DNA of 9,124 nucleotides from an uncultured Flavobacteriales bacterium (GCA_937967465.1 CALBSW010000137.1:1-9124), one strand, 5' to 3'; counted from the stretch's first letter, positions 1 to 6,600 are shown. Notes: generated from the sequence alone by a model not told the origin. A program made the numbers and translations.

Positions 1-61
1 TGAGGCCTTGAATTCCCGTTCAACCCCTCGTCTTGAACTTCTTCGCGAACTTCTAGAGCCC

Positions 62-772
62 ATGAATGCACCCTTGCTGCAGCCCGATTACGTCCCGGTC
101 CAACACGACACGTGGGCCACGCTGTATCGGCGCCAGCGCGACATGCTCGACGACAAGGCCGCCCGCCTGTACTTGGACAGCCTGGACGCCATGGACAGCC
201 TGACGGAGGCGACCATACCGCGGGTCGACGCCATGACGGCCCAACTTCAGGAGGCCACCGGTTGGGGTCTGGAGATCGTGCCGGGCCTGATTCCTGTGGA
301 TGACTTCTTTGCCCTCCTGGCCCAGCAGCGGTTCTGCACCTCCACCTGGGTGCGGCGGCCCGATCAGCTCGACTACCTCGAAGAGCCGGACATGTTTCAC
401 GACACATTCGGGCACGTGCCCCCGTTGATGAACCCCGAGTTCGCGGCCTTCATGAAGCGCTTCGGAGAGATTGGGGTGGCCCTGCGCGGCCGCGACGAGC
501 ACGTGCTGGCCCTCCAGCGGCTGTACTGGTATTTCGTGGAGTTCGGATTCGTGGAGGAGCAAGGCTTGCCGATGGCATTCGGTGCCGGCATCATGAGCTC
601 GTTTGGCGAGACGCAACACGCGTGGAGCCTGCGCACCGACCTGCGGAAGTTCACGATGGAAGGGGTGATGTCGACCCCCTTCACCACCACGGAAATTCAA
701 ACGACCTACTTCCTCATCGAGGACATCTCTGAGGTGATCCGCGACCTCAATGCGTGGTACGCTGCACTCTGA
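62..772 (+). CDS. phhA: Phenylalanine 4-monooxygenase (aromatic amino acid hydroxylase)
   Basis: Non-haem iron, tetrahydropterin-dependent enzyme that converts phenylalanine to tyrosine in the cytoplasm. With the ATG at 62 the protein has 236 residues, within the compact bacterial form of the family. The iron ligands are visible: H113 and H118 in HDTFGHVP, and E160 in YWYFVEFGF. Flanking family blocks are also present (TGWGLEIVPGLIP, LDYLEEPDMFHD, MSSFGE). The reading frame stays open to the window edge and has a TTG at 8; I prefer ATG 62 because it places the N-terminus and the ligands close to their positions in Pseudomonas PhhA, but an upstream start cannot be excluded. A methyltransferase follows 23 bp downstream on the same strand. 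No pterin-recycling gene (PhhB) is seen nearby. Tryptophan or tyrosine hydroxylase activity is unlikely for a bacterial protein of this length, but the substrate is inferred from family. Confidence 0.9.
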   Translation: MNAPLLQPDYVPVQHDTWATLYRRQRDMLDDKAARLYLDSLDAMDSLTEATIPRVDAMTAQLQEATGWGLEIVPGLIPVDDFFALLAQQRFCTSTWVRRPDQLDYLEEPDMFHDTFGHVPPLMNPEFAAFMKRFGEIGVALRGRDEHVLALQRLYWYFVEFGFVEEQGLPMAFGAGIMSSFGETQHAWSLRTDLRKFTMEGVMSTPFTTTEIQTTYFLIEDISEVIRDLNAWYAAL

Positions 773-778
773 GCGTGA

Positions 779-795
779 GGTGCGAGCTTCGCACC
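779..795 (+). other. Perfect 7-bp hairpin flush against the methyltransferase start codon
   Basis: GGTGCGA (779-785), a GCT loop, then TCGCACC (789-795) form a perfect stem with a three-base loop. It fills most of the 23-bp gap between the phenylalanine hydroxylase stop and the ATG at 796, and its last base touches the start codon. No U-run follows, so a standard intrinsic terminator is not supported. A translation-dampening structure or transcript-processing site is possible. A stem of this size is expected by chance a few times in a GC-rich window of this length, so only the position makes it notable. Confidence 0.35.
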
Positions 796-1410
796 ATGAA
801 GTACGCTCAGGATCCCGGTGCTTTTTGGAATGCGCGTTTCAGCGCCGAGCCCACCGTCTATGGCGAGGGCCCCAATGTGTTTTTTGCCCAGCAGTTGGCC
901 CGGTTGACTCCCGGCCGCATCCTGTTGCCCGGAGATGGGGAGGGGCGCAACGCGGTCCACGCCGCCGCCCAGGGCTGGTCCGCCCGGTCCTTTGACGCCT
1001 CGTCGGTCGGGGTGGACAAGGCCTTGGCGTTCGCGACCCAACACGGAGTGACCATCGAGGCGGAAGTGGGCGATGCCCGCGATTGGGAACCGGGGGAAGC
1101 CTTCGACGCCATTGGCCTGTGCTACCTCCACACGCCACCAGCGTTGCGGGAAGCCTTCCACCCGCGGGTGGTGGAGTGGCTCAAGCCCGGCGGCACGCTC
1201 ATCGTGGAGGGTTTCGGGCCGGGCCAGCTGGCCTTCACTTCAGGCGGCCCCAAGGCGCTCGACATGCTGTTCACGACCGCCATGCTGGAAGCCGATTTCG
1301 CGGGGCTCGAAATGGAGTTGAGTGTGACCGAAGAAGTGGTGCTCGACGAGGGACCGTACCACCAGGGGCGGGCCGAGGTCACGCGTTTGGTGGCCCGCAA
1401 GCCGTTGTAA
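796..1410 (+). CDS. Class I SAM-dependent methyltransferase, small TehB/TPMT-like
   Basis: Predicted cytoplasmic S-adenosylmethionine-dependent methyltransferase of 204 residues; the substrate is not evident. The N-terminal FWNARF (10-15) and VYGEGPN (21-27) are typical of a subgroup of small methyltransferases often annotated as tellurite-resistance or thiopurine-like. The SAM-binding motif I is LLPGDGEGRN (43-52), where GEGRN replaces the more usual GCGxG. FDAIGLCYLH (103-112) fits motif IV, and LKPGG (129-133) is the conserved turn before the later strands. I chose ATG 796 over an upstream in-frame ATG at 754, because the latter lies inside the preceding gene and adds a sequence unlike the family. 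It probably shares a transcript with the hydroxylase, and it ends 6 bp before a convergent gene. Tellurite or thiopurine activity should not be assumed. Confidence 0.8.
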   Translation: MKYAQDPGAFWNARFSAEPTVYGEGPNVFFAQQLARLTPGRILLPGDGEGRNAVHAAAQGWSARSFDASSVGVDKALAFATQHGVTIEAEVGDARDWEPGEAFDAIGLCYLHTPPALREAFHPRVVEWLKPGGTLIVEGFGPGQLAFTSGGPKALDMLFTTAMLEADFAGLEMELSVTEEVVLDEGPYHQGRAEVTRLVARKPL

Positions 1411-1417
1411 GCCGGCT
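1400..1417. terminator. Possible bidirectional hairpin between convergent genes
   Basis: AGCCG (1400-1404) pairs with CGGCT (1413-1417) across an 8-base loop. The 6-bp gap between the two convergent stop codons is itself the palindrome GCCGGC. There is no U-tract on either strand, so termination is inferred only from position. Confidence 0.2.
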
Positions 1418-2529
1418 CACCAGCCCAAGGCGCGGGCGCTGATGCGGCCGACCCGTCCGTTGCCGCACAGCCAAAGGGTCTCGCCCGTCGGGCTGAACCG
1501 CGCCGCATAGAAGGCGCTGTCGCTGACGTGCCGCCAGGATTGGCCACCGTCGTCGCTCACGTCGATGCCGCCGGGCGTGCCCACGAGGGCGATCTGGCGC
1601 CCATTCGACCCTGGCCGGTACCGGATGGAGGAGCCGTAGCCCGGGCCGGTGCCGTCTGCGACGAGCGTCCATGTTTCGCCGCCGTCTGCGGTGATGGCGC
1701 CACGCGCCACATTGTCTGCCTTGGCCTCCCAGTTGCCGCCCCAGATGATGCCGTGATCGGCGTCGGCGAAGTCCATCGAAAAGCCGCCCGTCATCTGACC
1801 GCCTTGTTGGAGCGGCGTTTCAAAGGCCGTCCAGCTTTGGCCGCGGTCGAGGCTGCGGTAGACCCTCGAAGCGCCGCCGCCGGACAGCATCCAGACGGTG
1901 TCGCCCGCTGCGGCGAGGTTGCCGTTGGAGGCGGCGAAGGCGGCTTCGCCTTCCCGGCTGGCCGGCACGCCCGGTCCGTCTTGTACGGCGCAAGGCACGG
2001 TGTTCCAGGAGCGCCCGCCATCGTCGGAACGGAGCACCGTGAGGCAGCCGCCCAGCGGGTCGCCCATGGCGATGATGGTGCTGTCGTCGAGGGCGAGGAC
2101 CGCGTCGAGGAAGACCGCGGGGTCGTCGCTGCGCCACACGGTCGTCCGCGGCAGGTCGAGCTGGCCATCGCGGTCGAAGGGCGCCCTGCGGACGAGGCCC
2201 GGCGAGCCGACCACGGTGCCCAGCAGCGCCTCCGACGTGCGGGCGAGCCCGCGGTAGTGGAGCGACACGGCGGAGTCGGCCGGCGCGGGGAGGGTGTCCC
2301 CGAAAACGTCGGATTCCGCACGGATGCCTTGCACGGTGAGGTGCCGCCAGTGGCCGGTGGAGGAGGCGAACCAAGCGGCGTCATCCGACACGGCTTCCAC
2401 TGCGCGCCAACTGCCTTCCGCAGGCACGATGCGCAGGCCATCGTCCGTTGAACAGGAAGCGAGGAGGACAACACCCGCCAAGAAGGCGGACAACCTGGCG
2501 CAGAAAAGCCGAGTTTTGAGACAAGACAT
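1417..2529 (-). CDS. Exported lipoprotein with BNR/Asp-box repeats (beta-propeller, sortilin/YCF48-like)
   Basis: 370-residue predicted lipoprotein. The N-terminus has basic residues followed by a hydrophobic stretch and the lipobox LASC, with C26 as the lipidated residue. The rest is repetitive and beta-rich with at least four Asp-box motifs: SDDGGRSW (168-175), SLDRGQSW (226-233), TADGGETW (280-287) and SDDGGQSW (325-332). Such repeats form the blades of six- or seven-bladed propellers, as in sialidases, sortilin Vps10 domains and the photosystem assembly factor YCF48. No sialidase catalytic signature is visible, so an enzymatic role is not supported; a structural or binding role at the cell surface or in the periplasm is likely. 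Upstream in-frame ATGs exist at 2541 and 2601. The start at 2529 keeps a compact signal peptide and makes its start codon overlap that of the divergent SdpI gene. Confidence 0.75.
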   Translation of the reverse strand: MSCLKTRLFCARLSAFLAGVVLLASCSTDDGLRIVPAEGSWRAVEAVSDDAAWFASSTGHWRHLTVQGIRAESDVFGDTLPAPADSAVSLHYRGLARTSEALLGTVVGSPGLVRRAPFDRDGQLDLPRTTVWRSDDPAVFLDAVLALDDSTIIAMGDPLGGCLTVLRSDDGGRSWNTVPCAVQDGPGVPASREGEAAFAASNGNLAAAGDTVWMLSGGGASRVYRSLDRGQSWTAFETPLQQGGQMTGGFSMDFADADHGIIWGGNWEAKADNVARGAITADGGETWTLVADGTGPGYGSSIRYRPGSNGRQIALVGTPGGIDVSDDGGQSWRHVSDSAFYAARFSPTGETLWLCGNGRVGRISARALGW

Positions 2530-2899
2530 GGAGGAGGTCATCACATTCACGTGGCTCAATTTGGGGCTCAACGCGATACCGGGCGCCCTGCTGTGGGTCA
2601 TTCAAGCGGTGGTGCGGCGGTATCCACCGGGTCCCGAGCCCAACGCGACGTACGGGTACCGCACCAAAAGGTCCATGGCATCGCCGGAAGCGTGGGCCTA
2701 TGCCAACCGCCGCAGCATCGATTTGTACGCGGTGTATTCCTGGCCCTTGATGGCGGCTGCGGTCCCCTTCACCATGTACGTGGACCTCGATACGGCACAG
2801 CTCGTACTCTACTCCGCCATGACGGTGGCGTGTGTGTGGCCGCTGGTGGTCATTGAACGCGCCCTCAAGCGGGGCGATCACTTGGACAACTTGCCCTGA
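2528..2899 (+). CDS. SdpI-family integral membrane protein
   Basis: 123-residue inner-membrane protein with three predicted transmembrane segments, roughly residues 5-29, 66-86 and 90-110. Between the first and second lies the family signature YGYRTKRSM (42-50) followed by AWAYANR (55-61), which is highly characteristic of SdpI/YhfL proteins. Bacillus SdpI gives immunity to the SdpC toxin and works with the SdpR repressor. Neither a toxin nor an SdpR-type regulator is present here, and most homologues outside Bacillus have no known role. The start is the ATG at 2528, whose bases overlap the oppositely oriented start codon of the propeller lipoprotein. The next gene starts about 22-34 bp downstream, so it may head a transcript running through the cytochrome, YceI and DUF5777 genes. 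Confidence 0.8.
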   Translation: MEEVITFTWLNLGLNAIPGALLWVIQAVVRRYPPGPEPNATYGYRTKRSMASPEAWAYANRRSIDLYAVYSWPLMAAAVPFTMYVDLDTAQLVLYSAMTVACVWPLVVIERALKRGDHLDNLP

Positions 2900-2930
2900 A
2901 CACTTCCGCCATGGAAATGCTATGTTGGAG

Positions 2931-3293
2931 ATGATGAATCAAGCGAAAATCGTGGGGGCCGTGCTCTTGGCCGTGACTTGGACAGGCTGCGTCTATGACG
3001 ACTTGGATACGCTGGGCACGCCGTTTGACTGCGACACCTTCGAGACGACCTACGGGATGGACATCCTGCCCTTGGTGGAGGACCATTGCCAAGGTTGTCA
3101 CAGTGGATCCACCCCGGCGGCAGGCCTGGCGTTTGGAAGCCATTCGGAGATCGCCCAATTCGCTGAGATCATGGTCGACCGGATGGACCTTCCCGAGGGA
3201 GACCCCCTGCTGATGCCCCAATCCGGCAAGCTCGACAGCTGTTCCATCGCCCGGTTCCACGCGTGGATCGAGGCCGGCAAACCCAACAATTGA
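2931..3293 (+). CDS. Mono-haem c-type cytochrome lipoprotein
   Basis: 120-residue exported protein. A short hydrophobic signal ends in TGC (C20), a plausible but imperfect lipobox with W at -3, so it is probably a membrane-anchored lipoprotein. One haem-attachment motif, CQGCH (53-57), is preceded by DILPLVEDH, an arrangement common in Bacteroidota and Planctomycetes haem lipoproteins. The likely distal ligand is M95 in LLMPQSG. The ending SIARFHAWIEAGKPNN matches the usual C-terminal helix of this group, and C34 and C104 could form a disulfide. ATGs at 2922, 2931 and 2934 are all possible; 2931 gives a normal short signal peptide. The stop overlaps the start of the YceI gene by one base (TGATG), implying translational coupling. 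A role in envelope electron transfer is inferred; the partner is unknown. Confidence 0.8.
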   Translation: MMNQAKIVGAVLLAVTWTGCVYDDLDTLGTPFDCDTFETTYGMDILPLVEDHCQGCHSGSTPAAGLAFGSHSEIAQFAEIMVDRMDLPEGDPLLMPQSGKLDSCSIARFHAWIEAGKPNN

Positions 3294-3826
3294 TGCGCCT
3301 TTCCCTGCTTTTCGCGCTGCTGTTCTTCGGAACCAGTCTCCAAGCCCAACGCTTCGCGACCCGCGAGGCCCACATTGCATTTTTGAGCGAAACCCCCATC
3401 GAGGACATCCGTGCGGAGAGCCATGAAGCGTCCGCCATTTTCGATGCCGAAACCGGACAGCTCGCCTTTCAGGTGCCCATCCTGAGTTTCCATTTCCCGA
3501 AGGCCCTGATGGAGGAGCATTTCAATGAGAATTACATGGAAACGGAACGCTACCCCAAAGCGACGTTCCGCGGACAGGTGATGGACCTCGACCTCAGCGC
3601 TGCGGGTCCACAAGCGGTGCGCGCCACCGGCACCCTCGAGATGCACGGCGTGGCTGTGGAGCGGGACATCACGGGATCCATGGAGAACACGGGGGCAGGG
3701 TGGCGCATCGAGGCCGCCTTCGACGTGCCCTGCGAGGACCACGACATCGCCATCCCGAAGGTGGTGTCGGAAAACATCGCCGAGGTCATCGGCGTGACCT
3801 TGAACGCCAACTTGGTCGCCCAATGA
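3293..3826 (+). CDS. Secreted YceI-family protein (lipocalin-like, putative isoprenoid binding)
   Basis: 177-residue protein with a clear signal peptide, MRLSLLFALLFFGTSLQA, probably cleaved after A18. The mature part is a complete YceI domain: HIAFLSETPIEDIRAES near the start, ILSFHFPKALM (63-73) with HFNENYMETERYP following, KATFRGQV, LEMHGV in the middle, and DHDIAIPKVV then a final beta-strand. YceI proteins fold as an extended lipocalin-like barrel, and some bind polyisoprenoids or ubiquinone-like molecules in the periplasm. Ligand identity cannot be read from the sequence. The gene overlaps its neighbours at both ends: TGATG with the cytochrome, ATGATG with the DUF5777 gene. It is therefore the centre of a tightly coupled three-gene unit, and a shared function with the haem protein is likely. 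Confidence 0.9.
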   Translation: MRLSLLFALLFFGTSLQAQRFATREAHIAFLSETPIEDIRAESHEASAIFDAETGQLAFQVPILSFHFPKALMEEHFNENYMETERYPKATFRGQVMDLDLSAAGPQAVRATGTLEMHGVAVERDITGSMENTGAGWRIEAAFDVPCEDHDIAIPKVVSENIAEVIGVTLNANLVAQ

Positions 3827-4698
3827 TGCGGTTCAGCCACGCGGTCCTGGCGGCCTTGTTGACCCTGTCCGTGTCCGCCTTGGCGCAGGACGACCTGATG
3901 GACTTCTTTGACGCGCCGGCGGGACCGGAGGTGGTCACGTCCACCTTCAAGGCGGGGCGCATCATCAACGTGCAGAGTCCGGAAACGTCGGGCCGGGGCG
4001 AGGTGAACTTCATCATCGCCCACCGCTTCGGCCGCATCAGCGATGGGGCGTATGCCTTGTGGGGCCTCGACAACGCCCAGATGCGGATGGGCCTCGATTT
4101 CGGGGTGACCGACCAACTGCAGGTCGGCATCGCCCGGTCTTCCTTTGGCAAGACCTTGGAGGCCAATGCCAAGTGGCGTTTCCTCGAGCAGAAGAAGGGG
4201 GGAGGCTCCCCGATCAGCCTGACGGGGTATTCGGTGTTGATGCGGGACGGCCTGCGCTTCCCAGAGGACGGCATCGACCGGCGCGGCGTGCACCGGCTGA
4301 GCTACGTCCATCAGGTCGTCATCGCCCGGAAGTTCTCGCCTGAATTCTCTTTCGCCGTCATTCCCTCCCTCGTCCACCGCAACCTGGTGGACCAGCCGGC
4401 GCGGCCCAACGATGTGGCCACCGTGGGCGGCGGCTTCCGCTACAAGCTCAACGCACGGTTGTCGGTCAACGGGGAGTACCACCTTCTCCTGCCGCGCCCC
4501 ATCGAGGATGGGCTCAACAACTCACTCAGCCTCGGCCTCGACATCGAGACGGGCGGGCACGTGTTTCAGTTGCACATCACCAACAGCCGCGGCATGTTCG
4601 AGCGCTCCTTCCTCGCGGAAACCGCCGGCCGCTGGCAGGATGGGGACCTCTATTTCGGGTTCAACATCAACCGCGTCTTCCAGGTCGGGAAGCGGTGA
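3823..4698 (+). CDS. DUF5777-type outer-membrane beta-barrel protein
   Basis: 291-residue exported protein with signal peptide MMRFSHAVLAALLTLSVSALA, probably cleaved after A21. The mature start DDLMDFFD is followed by blocks I recognise from the Bacteroidota DUF5777 family: TFKAGRIINVQSPE (41-54), NFIIAHRFGRI (62-72), GAYALWGLDNAQMRMGLDFG and GIARSSFGKT. The remainder alternates hydrophobic and polar residues in amphipathic strands, ending in a strand that finishes FQVGKR, consistent with an outer-membrane barrel. No enzymatic motif is seen and the function of the family is not known to me. Two tandem ATGs (3823, 3826) overlap the YceI stop, so reinitiation is likely. Its TGA directly abuts the stop of the convergent phosphatase-fold gene with no bases between. 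Assignment to DUF5777 is from memory of the family pattern. Confidence 0.8.
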   Translation: MMRFSHAVLAALLTLSVSALAQDDLMDFFDAPAGPEVVTSTFKAGRIINVQSPETSGRGEVNFIIAHRFGRISDGAYALWGLDNAQMRMGLDFGVTDQLQVGIARSSFGKTLEANAKWRFLEQKKGGGSPISLTGYSVLMRDGLRFPEDGIDRRGVHRLSYVHQVVIARKFSPEFSFAVIPSLVHRNLVDQPARPNDVATVGGGFRYKLNARLSVNGEYHLLLPRPIEDGLNNSLSLGLDIETGGHVFQLHITNSRGMFERSFLAETAGRWQDGDLYFGFNINRVFQVGKR

Positions 4699-4705
4699 TC
4701 ACTGC
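4692..4705. terminator. Palindrome centred on abutting convergent stop codons
   Basis: The two stop codons form TGATCA (4696-4701). This is the core of a perfect 8-bp palindrome, GTGATCAC (4695-4702), which extends to 14 bp (GCGGTGATCACTGC) with one G-T mismatch pair that could wobble in RNA. An RNA hairpin would lose its central bases to the loop and there is no U-tract. A terminator role is suggested only by position. Confidence 0.15.
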
Positions 4706-6165
4706 ACCTTCTTCAGCTGGACGGGCTTGCGGCCCGGCCGGCGGTCGCGCTTCTTGAGGTCGGCCACCACGATGTAGTGGTCGCTCGCCTCGAGGTCGTC
4801 GCCGGCTTCCAATCCATATTGGTCGCGGCGCTCCGGCGTCATCGAGGATGTCTCGAGGGCGAATTCGCGCAGCACCTCCACGACGCCGTCCTGGACGATG
4901 ATGTAGTCGAGCTTGCCGGCGCCCCATTCGCTGTTGTCGTTGCGCCAGGTGTAGTCCATCGCGCGGTCGGTCTGCAGGCAGGTCAGCTCCCGAAGCAGGG
5001 TGCCGTCCCAATCCGGGGCGAAGTCGGGACCGTGGTCGCCGTTGTCGTGGATGTCGCCGGTGAGCAGGGTCTGCATGGCCCAGCCCGGACCGACCATGTT
5101 GAGGTCGCCGCCGTACACCACGGGAGTGTTGGCCGCGAGGTCAAGCTGGCCGCCCTCCGACATGGCGTCCCGCAGGAAGGCCATGTATTCGTCGGCCTCC
5201 GTGCGGCGTTGCGCAGCGCCATTGCAGCACTTGAGGTGACTGGCGGTGACCATCAGGTCGCCTTCCCAGGGGGCGTCGATGACGACGGGGAATTGCCGGT
5301 AGATGTCGGGGTATTCGGCGGTGATGGGCCAGCGGCTGCAGACCATGAGGTCCCAATCGTCCTTGGCCACGTGCCACGCTCCACCTTGGATGGGCATCCA
5401 TTCCTCGAGCAAGGCCTGCACCTGCGCTTCCGAGAAGTCCTCGACTTCGCTCATGCCAATGACGTCGGGTTGGACGGCACCGAGGATGCGGCCCATCGCA
5501 GCCGTGGCACCGGCCTCGTCGAGGCGGCGGTTCATGTTCCAGAACGCGACGCGAACCTCGGTGTCTTCGGCACGCTCGAGCGGGGTGGCCATGGGCACGG
5601 CGGGCGCGTTGTCGAGGGCCATTTCACCGCTGATCTGCTGACCGGATCCGCACCGCACCGTCCACCGCACGGTGCCGCTCGCCGGCACGCCGTTGTAGGC
5701 CCGGCCCAGCGCCACTTCGTGTTCCGGCCCGCCGTAGGTGGGGGCCATGCGGACGCGGCGGTCGTTGAGGGTGTGCTGGGACGTGGTCCCGCCCGCACCG
5801 CTTTGGCTGACGTAGCGGTCTTGCAGGTGCACCACGATGTCGGCGCCCTGGAAGCCGCCCACGATCTGGCCGGTGGACGCGTTGCCGTCCACGTCCACCC
5901 CGAGGCGGGTGGCGTGGGGTTCCCACGATTCGTCGAGGGCGATGAGCCGGTCGTAGATGAGGTGGAAGTAGAGGTTCTCGGCGTCGCTCGCGAAGCTGGC
6001 GGCGACCAGCGGACCGGCCGTGTCGGCGGCGGCGATGTCGGCGGCGGGATTCCAGTCGCTGAAATCGTGGTCGATGGCGATGCCGGTCTGGGCCGTGGCC
6101 GGGAGACAGGGCAGGAGAAGCGCGGCCAGGGCGGCGAAGGGGGCGAGAAGGTGTCGGCTGGACAT
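4699..6165 (-). CDS. Exported endonuclease/exonuclease/phosphatase-fold protein with N-terminal CBM9-like domain
   Basis: 488-residue protein with a signal peptide ending PATAQ (cleavage near residue 26). Residues about 29-190 form a beta-rich domain beginning IAIDHDFSDW, with LGVDVDGN at 88-95. This resembles the CBM9-like sandwich found in front of secreted hydrolases. From about 203 the EEP fold is complete: N210 in FWNMNRR, the metal-binding E240 in GMSEVED, H310 in ASHLKCC, D354 and N356 in YGGDLNM, D420 in KLDYIIV, and D462-H463 in ASDHYIVV. All expected catalytic residues are present, so a metal-dependent phosphodiesterase or nuclease activity outside the cytoplasm is likely; DNA, sphingolipid or inositol-phosphate substrates cannot be distinguished. 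The start at 6165 is fixed by the signal peptide; the frame remains open upstream, but that extension is antisense to the thioesterase gene. A basic tail (KKRDRRPGRK) ends the protein, and no T9SS sorting domain is visible. Confidence 0.85.
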   Translation of the reverse strand: MSSRHLLAPFAALAALLLPCLPATAQTGIAIDHDFSDWNPAADIAAADTAGPLVAASFASDAENLYFHLIYDRLIALDESWEPHATRLGVDVDGNASTGQIVGGFQGADIVVHLQDRYVSQSGAGGTTSQHTLNDRRVRMAPTYGGPEHEVALGRAYNGVPASGTVRWTVRCGSGQQISGEMALDNAPAVPMATPLERAEDTEVRVAFWNMNRRLDEAGATAAMGRILGAVQPDVIGMSEVEDFSEAQVQALLEEWMPIQGGAWHVAKDDWDLMVCSRWPITAEYPDIYRQFPVVIDAPWEGDLMVTASHLKCCNGAAQRRTEADEYMAFLRDAMSEGGQLDLAANTPVVYGGDLNMVGPGWAMQTLLTGDIHDNGDHGPDFAPDWDGTLLRELTCLQTDRAMDYTWRNDNSEWGAGKLDYIIVQDGVVEVLREFALETSSMTPERRDQYGLEAGDDLEASDHYIVVADLKKRDRRPGRKPVQLKKVQ

Positions 6166-6189
6166 GATGCGGTGAATCGGACCACAAAG

Positions 6190-6600
6190 ATGGACCTTTG
6201 TCGCATGCAATTGCTCGGTACCAAAGTCTGCAAGAAGCACGACCTCGGCGTCCACAACAACCTCTTCGGCGGCACCATGCTCGGCTGGATCGACGAAGTG
6301 GCGGTGGCGTTTGTCAACGAAGTCTGCCACAGCCCCAACATGGTGACCCTCAAAGTGGAGGAGGTGCTGTTCAAATCGCCCGTCAAGGAGAACAACCTCA
6401 TCAAACTCTACGGCGAGATCACGCGCATCGGCAACAAGTCCATCACCGTGGCGGTCGAAGCGCGGAAGTTCAATGTCTACAGCCACGAGGAGGCGGTGGT
6501 GACCACGACGCGCCTCGTCTTTGTCCGCATCGACGAGGACGGCAACAGCCTCGCCATTGCCCAGCACGTCAAGGACAAGCACCCCGACAAGGTCGCCTGA
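6190..6600 (+). CDS. Acyl-CoA thioesterase, hotdog fold (YciA/BACH type)
   Basis: 136-residue cytoplasmic hotdog-fold enzyme predicted to hydrolyse acyl-CoA to free acid and CoA. The key block runs GVHNNLFGGTMLGWIDE (20-36), with N23/N24, the GG pair (27-28) and the putative catalytic D35 on the central helix. VEEVLFKSPVKENNLIKLYG, followed by ARKFNVYS, fits the later strands of this family. Start choice: ATG 6190 leaves 24 bp to the divergent phosphatase-fold gene, and an in-frame ATG at 6205 would also preserve the fold. The gene also sits beside a lysophospholipid acyltransferase in convergent orientation with a 15-bp gap. Both use acyl-CoA or acyl-ACP chemistry, but opposite strands mean that co-regulation is not shown. 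Chain-length preference cannot be read from the sequence. Confidence 0.88.
   Translation: MDLCRMQLLGTKVCKKHDLGVHNNLFGGTMLGWIDEVAVAFVNEVCHSPNMVTLKVEEVLFKSPVKENNLIKLYGEITRIGNKSITVAVEARKFNVYSHEEAVVTTTRLVFVRIDEDGNSLAIAQHVKDKHPDKVA

Noticed and set aside
8..61. TTG start at 8 for the phenylalanine hydroxylase
   Set aside because: It adds 18 residues not typical of the family. The ATG at 62 fits better, though the left edge prevents certainty.
53..700. 215-codon minus-strand open frame
   Set aside because: It is antisense to the phenylalanine hydroxylase, which has all its catalytic residues.
1528..2451. 307-codon plus-strand open frame
   Set aside because: It is antisense to the propeller lipoprotein and reads as charged, low-complexity sequence with no motifs.
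6185..6210. Possible Bacteroidota promoter for the phosphatase-fold gene: CATCTTTG with TTG upstream (minus strand)
   Set aside because: The -7 element has one mismatch, but the 15-base spacer is shorter than the usual range and the element lies inside the thioesterase start. Too weak to annotate.
6166..6582. Upstream extension of the phosphatase-fold frame on the minus strand
   Set aside because: It is antisense to the thioesterase and lies before a clear signal peptide starting at 6165.
4777..6600. Very long plus-strand open frame (over 600 codons) running into the thioesterase
   Set aside because: The part before 6190 is antisense to the phosphatase-fold gene and low in complexity (rich in V, G, H, A), as expected from a GC-rich shadow frame. 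Only the last 136 residues match a family.
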